Assembly (NCBI GenBank): GCA_963755195.1 | Contig: CAVWIZ010000002.1 | Location: 744,001-808,000, forward strand | DNA length: 64,000 nt | Reading direction: 5' to 3' | From: CAVQJU01 sp963755195 | GTDB taxonomy: Bacteria > Acidobacteriota > Vicinamibacteria > Vicinamibacterales > CAVVIG01 | Part shown: in pieces, positions 63,217 to 64,000 of the stretch | How positions within the stretch are numbered: the stretch's first letter is position 1 | How the letters are laid out: each line of letters begins with the position of its first letter | Notes under the pieces: generated by a model | Told to the model about the DNA's origin: nothing | Seen by the model: only the letters and a program-made list of their open reading frames with translations | The model's database searches: none | Made by a program: the position numbers and the translations under genes

Positions 63217-64000
63217 CTATAACACAGCTTCTCGGCCGGCCGGTAACCCATCCGCCGCGTTGGCCAGGCGAATAAGTTCAGGGATATCCAGGGTTTCCGG
63301 ACGCCTGCGGCCATCGATGCCCGCATCGCGCAGGAGGACGGAAATCGACGCGCGATCCGAGGACCGGTAGGCGAGGAGGGCATTGTCGAGTGTCTTGCGT
63401 CGCCGGGTGAAAATCCCCTGGACGAGGGCCACGAAAGTTGCCCGATTTCGCAGGAGGGGGTCGGCAGGGTGAAAGCGGAGCCGCACGAGCGCCGACTGGA
63501 CCTTGGGTGCCGGCCGGAACGCGCCGGCCGGGAGCGCGAGCAGGCGCTCGACCGACGCGGACAGACGAATCAGCACGCTCAGCACGCCGTACTCCTTGGT
63601 GCCGGGCCGCGCCACAAGGCGATCGGCGACCTCTCGCTGCACCATCACGGTCGCGTCCGCCAGCGGGATGCCGGCATCGTAGAGATCGATGAGCGCGAAC
63701 AGGATCGGGGAGGCCACGTTGTAGGGGAGGTTCCCGGCCACACGGACCGGCGCCTCGGGCGGGTGCGCGCGGATCCAGCCAGTCTCCAGGAAGTCCCCTT
63801 CGACAATTTCCAGGTTCGGCGGAGCGGTCTGCCGGAGAAGCGCCGCCAGGTCGCGGTCGATTTCGAACGCGGTCACTGCGCGAACCCGCGCGGTCAGCTC
63901 GCGCGTCAGCGCTCCCCGGCCCGGCCCGATTTCGAAAAACACATCGTCTCGCGCCGGCGCGATCGCGCGGATGACTTTCACCACCCAGGCGGGTTCGAGG
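63217..64000 (-). CDS. ksgA: 16S rRNA dimethyladenosine transferase (partial, 5' end outside window)
   Basis: About 261 C-terminal residues; the start lies beyond the right edge. SAM motif FFEIGPGRGALTRELTARVR, acidic ribose contact FEIDRDLAALLRQ, VEGDFLETGW, the catalytic NLPYNVASPILFALIDLY, then MVQREVADRLVARPGTKEYG, VLSVLIRLSASVERLLALPA and FRPAPKVQSALVRLRFHPAD. It dimethylates A1518/A1519. The frame is uninterrupted. The 158-bp gap to rnj holds no recognisable gene. Confidence 0.95.
   Translation of the reverse strand, partial: LEPAWVVKVIRAIAPARDDVFFEIGPGRGALTRELTARVRAVTAFEIDRDLAALLRQTAPPNLEIVEGDFLETGWIRAHPPEAPVRVAGNLPYNVASPILFALIDLYDAGIPLADATVMVQREVADRLVARPGTKEYGVLSVLIRLSASVERLLALPAGAFRPAPKVQSALVRLRFHPADPLLRNRATFVALVQGIFTRRRKTLDNALLAYRSSDRASISVLLRDAGIDGRRRPETLDIPELIRLANAADGLPAGREAVL

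Overview
The window looks like a chromosome piece from an Acidobacteriota bacterium, most probably of the Vicinamibacteria type. That is an inference from high GC, a PadR regulator paired with an ADOP-type (MacB-like) permease, CarboxypepD_reg/TonB-type receptors, 'PDLSGVW'-type secreted proteins, and housekeeping clusters such as def-fmt-rsmB-PASTA-rpe. No phage, plasmid or CRISPR locus is visible. Roughly 55 protein genes and two tRNA genes can be supported. Many conserved genes are broken by single-base indels, about 30 of them and nearly all +1 insertions of G or C. I read these as consensus errors and annotate the genes as single reconstructed loci.

Layout. 1-4000: a partial ADOP permease with its PadR repressor, a second autoregulated PadR operon, a secreted HExxH protein, a VapBC toxin-antitoxin pair and tRNA-Val. 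4100-9800: a short citrate-synthase homologue, upp, hpt, an RpiB-like/DeoC pair with microcompartment-style N-termini, and a KdpDE-like two-component system. 9860-14850: an ABC-F ATPase, a secreted protein, a TonB-receptor-like protein and tRNA-Gly. 14970-18960: sugar-nucleotide genes (phosphomannomutase, mannose-1-phosphate guanylyltransferase), pgsA, and a secreted protein. 18960-26500 (minus strand): bamD, a deleted epimerase remnant, ybgC, rpe, a PASTA protein, rsmB, fmt, def, a GxxExxY gene in an inverted-repeat cassette, and aroC. 26600-35100: a very large sigma-54 activator, a palindromic element, dppBC-like permeases, a TPR protein, and an ECF sigma/anti-sigma pair with a recognisable autoregulatory promoter. 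35100-39260: a beta-propeller protein and a SpoIVB-type (S55) peptidase.

39300-49860 is the centrepiece. It is a complete aromatic amino-acid supra-operon, aroDE-trpE-trpG-trpD-trpC-trpF-trpB-trpA-chorismate mutase-DAHP synthase-tyrA. In front of it lie a TTGACA promoter, a short leader reading frame containing Tyr-Gly-Trp-Arg-Tyr-Trp, an intrinsic terminator abutting the aroDE start, and an upstream segment able to pair with the terminator's 5' arm. Together these look like a ribosome-mediated attenuator that senses both tryptophan and tyrosine, the two branches the operon feeds.

49860-64000: an inverted-repeat element, thiolase, a JAMM protease, a PKD protein, leucyl aminopeptidase, a GGDEF-EAL protein flanked by two paralogous receiver-like proteins, then a minus-strand cluster of an N-acetylmuramoyl-L-alanine amidase, ftsK, RNase J and (partial) ksgA.

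A recurring theme is short (7-9 bp) degenerate tandem arrays sitting exactly at gene junctions. Two of them run into coding sequence and give AroC and TrpA repetitive C-terminal tails. One pair, inverted, bounds the GxxExxY gene, and a related pair bounds a gene-less palindrome 5 kb away.
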